From contig JADZDM010000033.1 of NCBI GenBank assembly GCA_020851035.1, forward strand, positions 34,374 through 98,373: 64,000 bases of DNA, in the 5' to 3' direction. Source of the DNA: Gemmatimonadaceae bacterium. Its GTDB lineage: Bacteria; Gemmatimonadota; Gemmatimonadetes; Gemmatimonadales; Gemmatimonadaceae. Below the pieces are notes generated by a model. It had not been told where the DNA came from. It searched no databases and saw only the letters and a program-made list of their open reading frames with translations. Below, in pieces: positions 43,212 through 50,990 of the stretch. Both the position numbers and the translations under genes were made by a program. Each line of letters starts with the position of its first letter. Positions within the stretch are counted from its first letter, which is position 1.

Positions 43212-43931
43212 ACCTTGGCCGGCCGTCTCGCGCACGTCGCCCGGCGTTTCGTGGATGAGCAGCGCCGGAACGGTGAGGCAAACGATGAGCTCGCCCGTAT
43301 CGAGCGCGCATGCCGGCTGCTCGGCGAGGGTCGCGCCGGCTGGTCGGTATCGACCCTGAAGACGGCGATGGGGCGGAAGGCGCCGGCGCGCGAGGACCAG
43401 CTGCCGCACCTGTCCAAGCTGCTGCGCTTCTGTGAGGTGGCCGACGTCAACGCGGAGTGGCTCTTCACCGGGACTGGCCCTGAGCGTCGTTCGAGCCTGC
43501 AGGATGGCGCCACGATCAGCCAGGAGCGGCTCGCCGCTGAGCTGGCGGCCTCCCTGCATAAAGCCTGCGAGGAGCGGTATGCATTCTCGACGTATGGCGT
43601 CGAGATCGACGCCGAGAAGCTTCTCGAGCTCGTGCGCGTCGAGATCCTTGAGCGGGTCGCAGACGACGCCAGCCGCTACTACGAATGGGTCACAGGGCGG
43701 CGCGCGCTGGCAACGGTCGGCGAAGCGATGCGCGATCACTATGGCAATCGCGAGACCGCTGATTCAGAATGGGCACCCGGCGAGGTTGCGCTGCTCGACA
43801 CGGCCTACCACCTGCAGGTTCTGCAGCATCGCGCTCCGCGGTTCGTCACGCGCGCGCCGATCTATCCACTTCCCGTTTCGGAGCGTGGCGACATCGACGT
43901 GCGGCCGGCTGCGGAGGCATCACCGGCGTAG
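43191..43931 (+). CDS. Phage CI-like repressor
   Basis: 246 residues from the ATG at 43191; a GTG two codons earlier is an alternative. The N-terminal part ends in the typical CI signature FCEVADVNAEWLFTGTGPE, and the preceding helices (GWSVSTLKTAMGRK...LPHLSKLLRF) form the DNA-binding fold. The C-terminal part is helical and lacks an obvious LexA-like Ser-Lys protease pair, so it may not be cleaved by RecA. It is divergent from the leftward phage operon and probably maintains the integrated state. Confidence 0.7.
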   Translation: MNEQLVTTLAGRLAHVARRFVDEQRRNGEANDELARIERACRLLGEGRAGWSVSTLKTAMGRKAPAREDQLPHLSKLLRFCEVADVNAEWLFTGTGPERRSSLQDGATISQERLAAELAASLHKACEERYAFSTYGVEIDAEKLLELVRVEILERVADDASRYYEWVTGRRALATVGEAMRDHYGNRETADSEWAPGEVALLDTAYHLQVLQHRAPRFVTRAPIYPLPVSERGDIDVRPAAEASPA

Positions 43932-43935
43932 AAAC

Positions 43936-43967
43936 GAGAAACGGCACCGAAGCCGGTGCCGTTTCTC
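43936..43967 (+). terminator. Rho-independent-type terminator of the repressor gene
   Basis: A perfect 14-bp stem (43936-43949 with 43954-43967) with a 4-base loop and a TTTCTC end, starting 4 bases after the repressor stop. Confidence 0.88.
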
Positions 43968-44047
43968 ATGCCCCCCCCCAACCAGGTGCCTCCGCGGGAG
44001 AAGGGCCCGGGACACCTGACGTCTGGCACTGGTGTGAAGCGCGCGGC

Positions 44048-44428
44048 TCAGCCCACCAGCGCCGGGTAGCTGTCGCGGTAGTGCTTCTCCGCGGCAGGCG
44101 TGTTCACGAGCGCGCGGAGCTGGTCGGCGCGATCCGCCGTGACGAGCATCACGTGCGCGAGCTGGCGCATGGTCTCTGTCGTCATGAGCCCGAAGTGTGC
44201 GCGACCGTCCTGCTCCCAGCACGGCATGAGCTGGCCATCGTCCTTGGATCCGTCGGGTACGTGATAGCGGCCGACGGAGAGCATCTGCTTCGAGTGCAGG
44301 GCGGACTCCCCGCCAAACGTGACGTTGAACTCGGCTGACGTCTGCTCGATGGTGAGTTCGATGAACTCGTGCAACTCGTTGCTGCTGGCGGTTGTCTGCT
44401 TCGCGGCCGTGCGCTTCTTCGTGGACAT
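44048..44428 (-). CDS. Small cargo-type protein after integrase fragment
   Basis: 126 residues from MSTKKRTAAKQTTASSNELH at 44428. A basic N-terminus leads to an alpha/beta domain (HEFIELTIEQTSAEFNVTFGGESALHSKQMLSVGRYHV...). No family is recognised. Its start region resembles that of the 131-residue gene at 44745-45140 (M-S/T-TKKR), and both lie directly after an integrase 3' end. The two downstream genes were therefore attached to the same duplicated leader. Confidence 0.6.
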   Translation of the reverse strand: MSTKKRTAAKQTTASSNELHEFIELTIEQTSAEFNVTFGGESALHSKQMLSVGRYHVPDGSKDDGQLMPCWEQDGRAHFGLMTTETMRQLAHVMLVTADRADQLRALVNTPAAEKHYRDSYPALVG

Positions 44429-44457
44429 GGTTCGGTGGGTTGGGGAGGGCAGGATGA

Positions 44458-44727
44458 TCACGCGCGCCGGCGCCGTGCGCTGGTGATCGGTGTGACGGTG
44501 GGTACTGGCGCCTTGGCTGCAGCGTCGAGGGCGACAGAGAGCTTCTCCGCCGCACGGACGCCGGTCGAGGGGATGAGCTTCGCGTAGCGCTGCGTCGCGC
44601 GTGCGCTTTTGCGGCCGAGCATCGCTTGCACTTCGACGAGGCTGGTGCCCGCATTGATCGCAAGGGAGGCGGCCGTGTGTCGAAGATCGTGCAGCCTGGC
44701 GCCGCGAAGATCCGCGGCGTGCCGCAC
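44458..44727 (-). pseudogene. Integrase C-terminal fragment (duplicated 3' end)
   Basis: 89 codons matching the last 89 of the intact integrase with four substitutions plus the final residue. It contains LHDLRHTAAS and TQRYAKL, but the catalytic-region His is Arg (LGRKS instead of LGHKS). It lacks everything upstream, so it is inactive. The similarity stops sharply at about 44727. Confidence 0.88.
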
Positions 44728-44744
44728 GGCCGCCTTTCCTGCGC

Positions 44745-45140
44745 CTACAGCCCGAGCTCACGCATCCAATGCAGAACGCTGTCTCGGTCCGTGTCCGTCT
44801 GCGGCCACAGGCTCCCGGAGTGACAGAGGCGCAGCAGTGCCTCCCACGACTCGCGGGAGTGAGTGTACTCGCGAAAATCACCGGTGAAGGCGCCGCGCGT
44901 GCGCACCCAGCGCGAAACCTTTCCCAACGCGGTGTGCAGCATGATGTAGTCGCCAGGCTGCGCAGGGTGTGGCCAGACCACCGCTTCTCGGACTTCGAGC
45001 GATATCAACTCGCGCCAGTCGATCGCGACCGGCGCCTCAGTGAAATCGCACGATCGAACCACACGAAGCGCTGAAGGTGATCGACCGGCGCTGGTGGCGG
45101 TGGCGAGCTGCTTCGGTGCGCCGCGCTTCTTGGTCGTCAT
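44745..45140 (-). CDS. Small cargo-type protein after the intact integrase
   Basis: 131 residues from MTTKKRGAPKQLATATSAGR at 45140; the frame is open to 45173. The core (CDFTEAPVAIDWRELISLEVREAVVWPHPAQPGDYIMLHT) looks like a small alpha/beta or beta-barrel protein. Its C-terminal part (SRESWEALLRLC...TDTDRDSVLHWMRELGL) is helical. No family is recognised. It lies 29 bases after the integrase stop, on the same strand. Confidence 0.6.
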   Translation of the reverse strand: MTTKKRGAPKQLATATSAGRSPSALRVVRSCDFTEAPVAIDWRELISLEVREAVVWPHPAQPGDYIMLHTALGKVSRWVRTRGAFTGDFREYTHSRESWEALLRLCHSGSLWPQTDTDRDSVLHWMRELGL

Positions 45141-45169
45141 GGTCTCGGGGCGTTGGGAGGGCGGGATGG

Positions 45170-46678
45170 TCACACGCGCCGGCGGCGTGCGCTGGTGATC
45201 GGTGTGACGGTGGGTACTGGCGCCTTCGCTGCAGCGTCCAGGGCGGCGGAGAGCTTCTCCGCGGCACGGAGGCCGGTCGAGGGGATGAGCTTCGCGTAAC
45301 GCTGTGTGGCACGTGCACTCTTGTGGCCCAGCATCGCCTGCACTTCGACGAGGCTAGCGCCCGCATTGATCGCAAGCGAGGCGGCGGTGTGTCGAAGATC
45401 GTGCAGCCTGGCGCCGCGAAGATCCGCGGCATGCCGCACGGCCGCCCAGAGGCGCGTGATTGTGCGGAGGTGCGTTCTCGGGCTCTTGGGCGAGGGGAAG
45501 CACCAGCGCGACGCGACCAGGCGCGGAACCGCTTCGAGGATCGCGAGCGCTTCCGGGGAGATCGCGCGCACGGACTCGTCGGTCTTGGTGTCGGGCAGGA
45601 TGATCACGCCGAGATCGCGCCGGATCATGCTCCACTCGAGCGAGAGAATCTCGGTGCGGCGCCAACCAGTCAGCAGCGCGAAGCGCAGGGCCGCGATCGC
45701 GACGGGGCTCGCTGAGAATGGGGTCTCGACGCCTACCGAGGGGCGGTGCTTCGCCGTCGCGCCGGTCGCTGGCGTCCGTCGGAACTCCGGCGCCGGCGGG
45801 ATGCCGACGGTCGCGGCGAGCTCGATGGTGCGCAGCAGTCGCGCGCACTCTTCGGGCGAGAGGAAGCGCTCCTTCTCACGCTCGACGAGGCCAGCGGACT
45901 TCGCCGACGGTACCGGGCACCGACCCGTGACGAGCTCGCGCTCATCCGCGGCGTAGCTCCAGACGGACTTGAGGAGGCGCCGGAGCGTCCTGGCGGCACC
46001 TTCACCACCGGTCGCCCGCGGCCGGAGCACCTTCCCCTCGATGGTGCGGCTCGGCCGTGGCTCCCGCGTCACGCCCGCCGGCAGCTGCTTCTCGGCGACG
46101 GTGCGCAGCAGCTCGCGGACGTCGGACTGGGTCAGCTGCTGCAGCGGGGTCGCGCCGAGGTCGCCGGTCAGGGCGGTGGCGATTGCGGACTCGTACAGCG
46201 CCACCGTGCCCGCCTTGAGCTGGTGGCGCCGGTCCCGCACATAGTCCCGCGCGAGACGCTCCAGGGTGTGCAGGCTCGCGGCGCGCACGGCGTCACGCTG
46301 CTCCCTCGAGATGCGCTTCGCGGAGTCGCGCAGTTCCCGAAGCTGAGTGTTCTCCTTCACGCGCTCGGCCGCCGGATCGCGACCCGTGAGCGCAAGGCTC
46401 TTTGCCGCGAGGGCCTCGCGCCGCGCGACGTTCGGCGGGACGAGCGGGAAGCGGCCGAACGTCATGCGGAGCGTGCGCCGATCGCCGCGCACGCGATAGT
46501 CGAGGGTGTAGGTCTTCACGCCACCGGGAGACACCTGCACGGCGAAGCCCGTGAGCGCGCCGGCGCCGGCGTCGCGCACGCGGTACTGCACGCCGGTGAC
46601 CGGGAGCAGGTCCACCGTTGGCGCCGTCAGGAAGTGCGGCGCGGTGGGGTTGACGACGTTGCTGGGGCGACGAGGCAT
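45170..46678 (-). CDS. int: Tyrosine recombinase/integrase of the island
   Basis: 502 residues from MPRRPSNVVNPTAPHFL at 46678; the open frame to 46780 would run through putative arm sites. An N-terminal arm-binding domain of the DUF4102 type (GFAVQVSPGGVKTYTLDYRVRGDRRTLRMTFGRFP) and a SAM-like core-binding domain precede the catalytic domain. Catalytic residues are Arg340 (TGWRRTE), His426 and Arg429 (HDLR), His452 (LGHKS) and Tyr461 (QRYAKL). It catalyses integration at the tRNA-Gly 3' end. An insert at about 298-322 lies between core-binding and catalytic parts. Confidence 0.95.
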   Translation of the reverse strand: MPRRPSNVVNPTAPHFLTAPTVDLLPVTGVQYRVRDAGAGALTGFAVQVSPGGVKTYTLDYRVRGDRRTLRMTFGRFPLVPPNVARREALAAKSLALTGRDPAAERVKENTQLRELRDSAKRISREQRDAVRAASLHTLERLARDYVRDRRHQLKAGTVALYESAIATALTGDLGATPLQQLTQSDVRELLRTVAEKQLPAGVTREPRPSRTIEGKVLRPRATGGEGAARTLRRLLKSVWSYAADERELVTGRCPVPSAKSAGLVEREKERFLSPEECARLLRTIELAATVGIPPAPEFRRTPATGATAKHRPSVGVETPFSASPVAIAALRFALLTGWRRTEILSLEWSMIRRDLGVIILPDTKTDESVRAISPEALAILEAVPRLVASRWCFPSPKSPRTHLRTITRLWAAVRHAADLRGARLHDLRHTAASLAINAGASLVEVQAMLGHKSARATQRYAKLIPSTGLRAAEKLSAALDAAAKAPVPTVTPITSARRRRV

Positions 46679-46701
46679 TGAACGCGGGTGCGGCCGGCGG
46701 A

Positions 46702-46793
46702 GTGGTTGACTTGGTGGCTGACTTGGCAACCGTGACCGCTCTCGAAGCCGCCGCTCACCACCTGGTGGTGAGTCAGCCACTACAGTCAGCCAC
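46702..46793. promoter_or_regulatory. Candidate integrase arm-type sites, right end
   Basis: GTGGTTGACT (46702-46711) and GTGGCTGACT (46714-46723) are in one orientation. AGTCAGCCAC (46771-46780) and AGTCAGCCAC (46784-46793) are in the other. Together with two copies at the left end they define a 10-bp motif. They lie between the integrase start and attR, where the integrase promoter must also be. Confidence 0.7.
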
Positions 46794-46917
46794 GCCCCGA
46801 CGATACAGGAGGAATACGCGGGAACGCAAGGGAGGCAACGGGATTCACGCTGTCGCGTAACTCGTTGCCTCGCCGTAGTGTGGGGAAGTGCAGGGAGCCG
46901 GAGAGTGGTGTGTAACT

Positions 46918-46965
46918 TAGCCTTCCAAGCTTGATGTCGCGGGTTCGAGTCCCGTCTCCCGCTCT
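46918..46965 (+). repeat. attR core (48-bp direct repeat)
   Basis: A perfect copy of 26744-26791. Only the 3' part of the tRNA is present here, so this is the original chromosomal end displaced by the insertion. Confidence 0.93.
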
Positions 46966-46973
46966 GGGCCCCG

Positions 46974-47015
46974 AACGACGAACGCTCCAGCCACCCGGCC
47001 GGAGCGTTCGTCGTT
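46974..47015. terminator. Original tRNA-Gly terminator
   Basis: A perfect 15-bp stem (46974-46988 with 47001-47015) starts 9 bases after attR, next to the T-rich bases TCGTTT. It would have followed tRNA-Gly before integration and can now also end transcription of the gene at 47055-47432 from the other side. Confidence 0.85.
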
Positions 47016-47054
47016 TCACACGCGCCCTCTCGTGCTCTCGGCGCTGCGAGCCCC

Positions 47055-47432
47055 CTACGGCTTCGCCGGCACCACCACCTTCTTCGCCGAGAACGACTCC
47101 TGCACCTGGCTGGCGATGTCCACCTGCCCCGACATCTCGTTGCCCGCCAGCGTCGTCGTCACCGTCATCACGATCGGGTTGCCACCGTAGTTGATCGTGT
47201 ACGCGAACTTCACCGCCGTCCCCGTCACCGTCCCCACCAGCGGCGCATCGCCCGACTCCCGCTTCACCGTGCCGGTCAGCTTCTCGCCGTCCTGCAGGAA
47301 CTGGATCCGGAACTGCCGCGCGCCCCCCGGCGTGTTCATCGACGCATCCCACTCCCCGGTGATGCCCTGCGCGAACGCGCTCGAGAGGGCAACGACGCTG
47401 AACGCCAGCGACACCAGCAGCTTCCTGACCAT
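47055..47432 (-). CDS. Small secreted protein of unknown function
   Basis: 125 residues from MVRKLLVSLAFSVVALSSAFAQG at 47432, a cleavable signal peptide; the frame is open to 47534. The mature part is one beta-rich domain (ITGEWDASMNTPGGARQFRIQFLQDGEKLTGTVKRESGDAPL ... MSGQVDIASQVQESFSAKKV). Repeated G-x-W and L-G-T-V strands suggest a small lipocalin- or barrel-like fold. No function known. Confidence 0.75.
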   Translation of the reverse strand: MVRKLLVSLAFSVVALSSAFAQGITGEWDASMNTPGGARQFRIQFLQDGEKLTGTVKRESGDAPLVGTVTGTAVKFAYTINYGGNPIVMTVTTTLAGNEMSGQVDIASQVQESFSAKKVVVPAKP

Positions 47433-47564
47433 CGGGATCCCCCTGAGGAAAGCGGCGCACGGGCACCCGCCGCGCGCACGGAATGCCCGAACGCTACACA
47501 GGCGCGCCGCACACTTCAAACCACCACGCGTCACCGCCGCACAACGACGGACGCCGCGCCCCCC

Positions 47565-48311
47565 TCACCCCGCCCGCAGCACCCCGTGCAGCGACTGCAG
47601 CTCACCGGCCGAGAGCTGCCCGTCCCGGCGGCAGGAGGCATGGAGGTGCGGCGACACCGTCAGGAACTCCGCCGCGTTCGCGGCCCGCACCCCCCCGCCG
47701 GGCACCACCTCCACCGGCGACACCCCGTGCCGCCGGGCGGACACCCGGGCATTCTCCACGTCGCCGGCCAGCACCGCCAGCCGCTCCTGCAGCGTCAGCA
47801 CCGAGGCATCCCAGCCCAGCACGCCGGCGGTCACCACCCGCACCATCCCGAGCGCCGTGATGTCGTCCATGCCACGGCGGCGGTCGGCCAGCAGGTCGAA
47901 GCAGCGCAGGAAGGCCACGATCAGGCCGAACCCGTGCGCCACCTCCCGCATCCGCGCACAGGCCTCCATGTCCACGTGCCCGTCGGGCGTCAGCAAACCG
48001 ATCGCCACCGAATGTGCCCCCGCCCGCGCACTCGCCTCGATCTCGCGCAGCGAGTCCTCGAGGATCCGCGGCGTGGTCGCGAATGCCGCCACGTCGAGCG
48101 CGTCACTGTTCGTCATGCTGCGCGGCCGGATCATGCTCACGATCTTCGTCCGCGTGGGATCCACGCAGGCGCGGGCTCCGCGCACCAGCGCCATCGTCGG
48201 CGTCCAGCCTTCGCTGGACAGGTCGTCGCAGAGCTCCAGGCGATCGGCGAATGGGGCGGCGAGTCGCGCGGACTCCACGGAATCGAGCGGCACTTCGAGG
48301 GTGCGGGGCAT
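47565..48311 (-). CDS. cutC: CutC family protein
   Basis: 248 residues of the CutC TIM-barrel family. It opens with LEVPLDSVESARLAAPFADRLELCDDLSSEGWTPTMALV, matching the family's first strand and conserved E-C region. MIRPR and the metal-site-like HSVAIGLLTPDGHVD follow, and VLGWDASVL near the end. It was first linked to copper homeostasis in E. coli, but that role is disputed. It lies upstream of no obvious partner and is transcribed in the same direction as the kinase gene 36 bases upstream. Confidence 0.9.
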   Translation of the reverse strand: MPRTLEVPLDSVESARLAAPFADRLELCDDLSSEGWTPTMALVRGARACVDPTRTKIVSMIRPRSMTNSDALDVAAFATTPRILEDSLREIEASARAGAHSVAIGLLTPDGHVDMEACARMREVAHGFGLIVAFLRCFDLLADRRRGMDDITALGMVRVVTAGVLGWDASVLTLQERLAVLAGDVENARVSARRHGVSPVEVVPGGGVRAANAAEFLTVSPHLHASCRRDGQLSAGELQSLHGVLRAG

Positions 48312-48347
48312 GTCGGAACGGTGAGTGGGCGGGAGGGGGAATTGGTG

Positions 48348-50852
48348 CTACTGCGACCGCTGGCTGCGGACCGAGTCGATGGCGGCCAGCCGCTCACGGG
48401 CCTTCTGCGCGATCACCTTGTCCGGGCCGGCGGTGCGCAGGGCGCGCTCGGCGGTCGCGCGCGCCTGCACCAGGTCACCGCGCGCCTCGAACAAGCGTGA
48501 TTCATTCAGCAACAGCGAAACGTCCTGCTCGGCGCGATCGAGTTGGAGGCTCGGCAGCAGCGTTCGCGCCCGGGCCAGCGTCCGCGCTCCGCTCGCGAGG
48601 TCACCGCTGCCGATCTCGGCGCGCGCCCGGACACCGAGGGCGAACGTGAGCTCGGACAGGTTGCGCGGCACGAGCACCTCGAGCGTGGCCAGCGAGGAAT
48701 CCGCGAGTCGTCGCGCCCTGGGATAGTCCCCGGTCGCATTGAGCAGGTTCCCGAGTCGGGAGATCACGATGGCCGTCGTCAGGTGTCGCGGCCCGTTGGC
48801 GGCGGACATCATGCGCAGGCCTCGCTCGAGCACCGGCGCGGCCCGCGCGTATTCCGCGCGCATGGCGAGCATGGTCGCCCAGTTCACGAGGAGCACGGCG
48901 AGCTCCTCCCGGCTGCGAAGCGAATCCTCCGAGAAGAGGGCCGCGGCGCGCGTGAACGCGCTGTCGCTCGATTGCGGCCGCCGCAGGTAGGCCAGCCCGA
49001 CCGCGCGCGTCGCCTCGATCGTCGCGATGATCGGACGGCGCGGCTGCCGCGCCCGCCCCTCCTGCGCCGCCGCCTCGGTCAGCAGCGCCACGCCGTCCTC
49101 GAGCTTCGAGAGATGATGGATCATGAGCTGCCCCATCGCGAACTTCGCGATCGTGCTGGCTTCGGGCGGCGCATCCGGCAGCCGCCCGTAGCGCGCCAGC
49201 GCCCCCGTGATCAGCCGCTGCGCCTCGGCACCGCGCCCGAGCTGGTTCTGCACGAGGGCCGCGATCGTCATGTCATTCGCCATCTCGAGCGAGGTGTCGC
49301 CCACGCTCTGCCGGTGCAGCACCTGCGCGGAATCGAGCAGCCCGATCGCCGACTCGTAGCGGTTGAACCGGCGCTGGCTGCGCGCGAGGGCGGTGTAGAG
49401 ATCCGCCCGCGAGCGCGGATCCGTCGGGAAGGCCGCCGGCACCTGCACCCCCGTCGAGTCCAGCAACTCGGGCAGCGTGATGTCCTTGCTCAGGATCATC
49501 CCCCCGAACAGGCTGCCGTCTGCCGCGCCCACCACGGTCTGCAGGAACGTCACCATGCTGTTGGCGCGGGCTGCCTCGCTCGTCGCGCGCGCGGCCGCCG
49601 CCGTCGCCAGCCGCGCCGAGCGCATGGCGAGCGCCGTGCCGGCCACCATCGCCACCGCAGCCAGGCTCACCCCCGCCACCAGCGCGCGCTGGCGGCCGGC
49701 GAACTTCGCCACCCGGTATCCCAGCGTGTCGGGACGCGCCTGCACCGGCATGCCGCGCAGGTAGCGACGCAGGTCGGCGCTGAAGGCCTCCGCACTCGGG
49801 TACCGGCGTGCCGGCTCCTCGCGCAGCGCCTTCAGCAGGATGGCATCCAGCTCGCCCCGCAGCACGTTCCGCAACGCGGTGCCGGTGGGCAACTGGCACT
49901 GCCGCGCGTGCGCGTCCGTCACGACGTCACTCGGCGCCCGGAGCGGCGTGCCCGCACCGGTGTCGCGCTCGGCCCCGTACGGGGAGGCACCCGTCAGCAG
50001 CCGGTAGAGGATCACACCCAGCGAGTACACGTCCGACACCGTCGTCACGTCGTCGCCGCGCAGCTGCTCCGGGCTGGCATACGCCGTCGTCAGCGGGGTG
50101 GAACCGGCGCGGGTGAACTCCGTCTGGTCGCCGGTGCGCTCGTCGTCGCCGGCGGCCAGCTTCGCGATGCCGAAGTCCAGCAGCTTCACCACGCCGTCGC
50201 TCGTGACGAGGATGTTGTTCGGCTTCAGGTCGCGGTGCACGATCAGCTTCGCGTGCGCGAACTCCACCGCCGCCAGCACCTGCCGGAACAGGTCGATGCG
50301 CTGCGGGATGCTGCGCTGCTGGTCGTCGCACCAGGTGTCGATGCGCGCACCGTCCACGTATTCCATCACCAGGTACGGGATGCCGTCCGCGGTGCTCCCG
50401 CCGTCGTAGAGCGCGGCGATGTTCGGGTGCTCCAGGCGGGCCAGGATCCGGCGCTCGCGCCGGAAGCGCCACGCCATCTCCGGCTGGTCCAGCCCGATCG
50501 CGAGGGTCTTGATCGCGACGCGCTTGTCGAGCGACGTGTCCACGTGCCGGCCGGCATACACCACGCCCATCCCGCCGCGGCCGATCTCCCGCTCCACGCG
50601 GTACGCCCCCACCACCTGGTCCAGCAGCCGCGGACGGAGCGGCAGCCCGGCGCCTGGCCCCCGCTCCCCGGACGACACGAGGAAGTCGTCGTCGTCGTCG
50701 CCCGTGGCCAGCAGGCTCTCCACCTCGCGTTGCACCAGGGTGTCGCCCGCACACAGCTCGGCGACCAGCGCGGCCCGGCCCGCCTCGGGCGCGGACCGGG
50801 CGACGTCGAACACCTCCGTGATCCGCACCCACGCCTCGGGACTGACGCTCAT
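48348..50852 (-). CDS. Membrane serine/threonine protein kinase with helical sensor region
   Basis: 834 residues from MSVSPEAWVRITEVFDVARS at 50852. A helical N-terminal region of about 80 residues precedes a Hanks-type kinase domain. It shows the glycine loop GRGGMGVVY (91-99), Lys115, HRDLKPNN (206-213) and DFG (226-228), all intact. One transmembrane helix (about 390-410) leads to a roughly 420-residue extracytoplasmic helical part with TPR-like repeats. This architecture fits a sensor kinase for external signals. The substrate is unknown. The first segment and the acidic DDDDD patch are typical of this group in Gemmatimonadota-like and Acidobacteria-like genomes. Confidence 0.92.
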   Translation of the reverse strand: MSVSPEAWVRITEVFDVARSAPEAGRAALVAELCAGDTLVQREVESLLATGDDDDDFLVSSGERGPGAGLPLRPRLLDQVVGAYRVEREIGRGGMGVVYAGRHVDTSLDKRVAIKTLAIGLDQPEMAWRFRRERRILARLEHPNIAALYDGGSTADGIPYLVMEYVDGARIDTWCDDQQRSIPQRIDLFRQVLAAVEFAHAKLIVHRDLKPNNILVTSDGVVKLLDFGIAKLAAGDDERTGDQTEFTRAGSTPLTTAYASPEQLRGDDVTTVSDVYSLGVILYRLLTGASPYGAERDTGAGTPLRAPSDVVTDAHARQCQLPTGTALRNVLRGELDAILLKALREEPARRYPSAEAFSADLRRYLRGMPVQARPDTLGYRVAKFAGRQRALVAGVSLAAVAMVAGTALAMRSARLATAAAARATSEAARANSMVTFLQTVVGAADGSLFGGMILSKDITLPELLDSTGVQVPAAFPTDPRSRADLYTALARSQRRFNRYESAIGLLDSAQVLHRQSVGDTSLEMANDMTIAALVQNQLGRGAEAQRLITGALARYGRLPDAPPEASTIAKFAMGQLMIHHLSKLEDGVALLTEAAAQEGRARQPRRPIIATIEATRAVGLAYLRRPQSSDSAFTRAAALFSEDSLRSREELAVLLVNWATMLAMRAEYARAAPVLERGLRMMSAANGPRHLTTAIVISRLGNLLNATGDYPRARRLADSSLATLEVLVPRNLSELTFALGVRARAEIGSGDLASGARTLARARTLLPSLQLDRAEQDVSLLLNESRLFEARGDLVQARATAERALRTAGPDKVIAQKARERLAAIDSVRSQRSQ

Positions 50853-50990
50853 GCCGGCTTGCTCCGTACGGGTCGGGATCACGGGAGCCCGGCCCCCGTC
50901 ACCATCGGTCGTCCAACGCCCACACCCCCACACGCGAATATCATGGCAGATTCAGCTCATCGCCGCCGTCCGCCCCCTCGCCCCGCCCCC

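Larger units (their letters stand above)
26744..46965. mobile_element. Integrated phage-like genomic island in tRNA-Gly
   Basis: About 20.2 kb bounded by 48-bp direct repeats. The integrase gene lies at the right end. Six copies of a 10-bp motif are placed in pairs at the ends. Inside are a CI-like repressor, AlpA-type HTH proteins, a tape measure gene and a defence-like cassette. No capsid, portal, protease or large terminase could be found, so it is a reduced prophage or a satellite-type island rather than a complete phage. Confidence 0.9.

Noticed and set aside
46931..47194. Plus frame starting MMSRVRVPSPAL
   Set aside because: This peptide is the translation of the tRNA-Gly 3' end, and an identical start appears at 26757.
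48543..50990. First part of the 1254-codon plus frame ending at 52307
   Set aside because: It runs antisense to the kinase gene. Only the M19 dipeptidase part from about 50991 is real.
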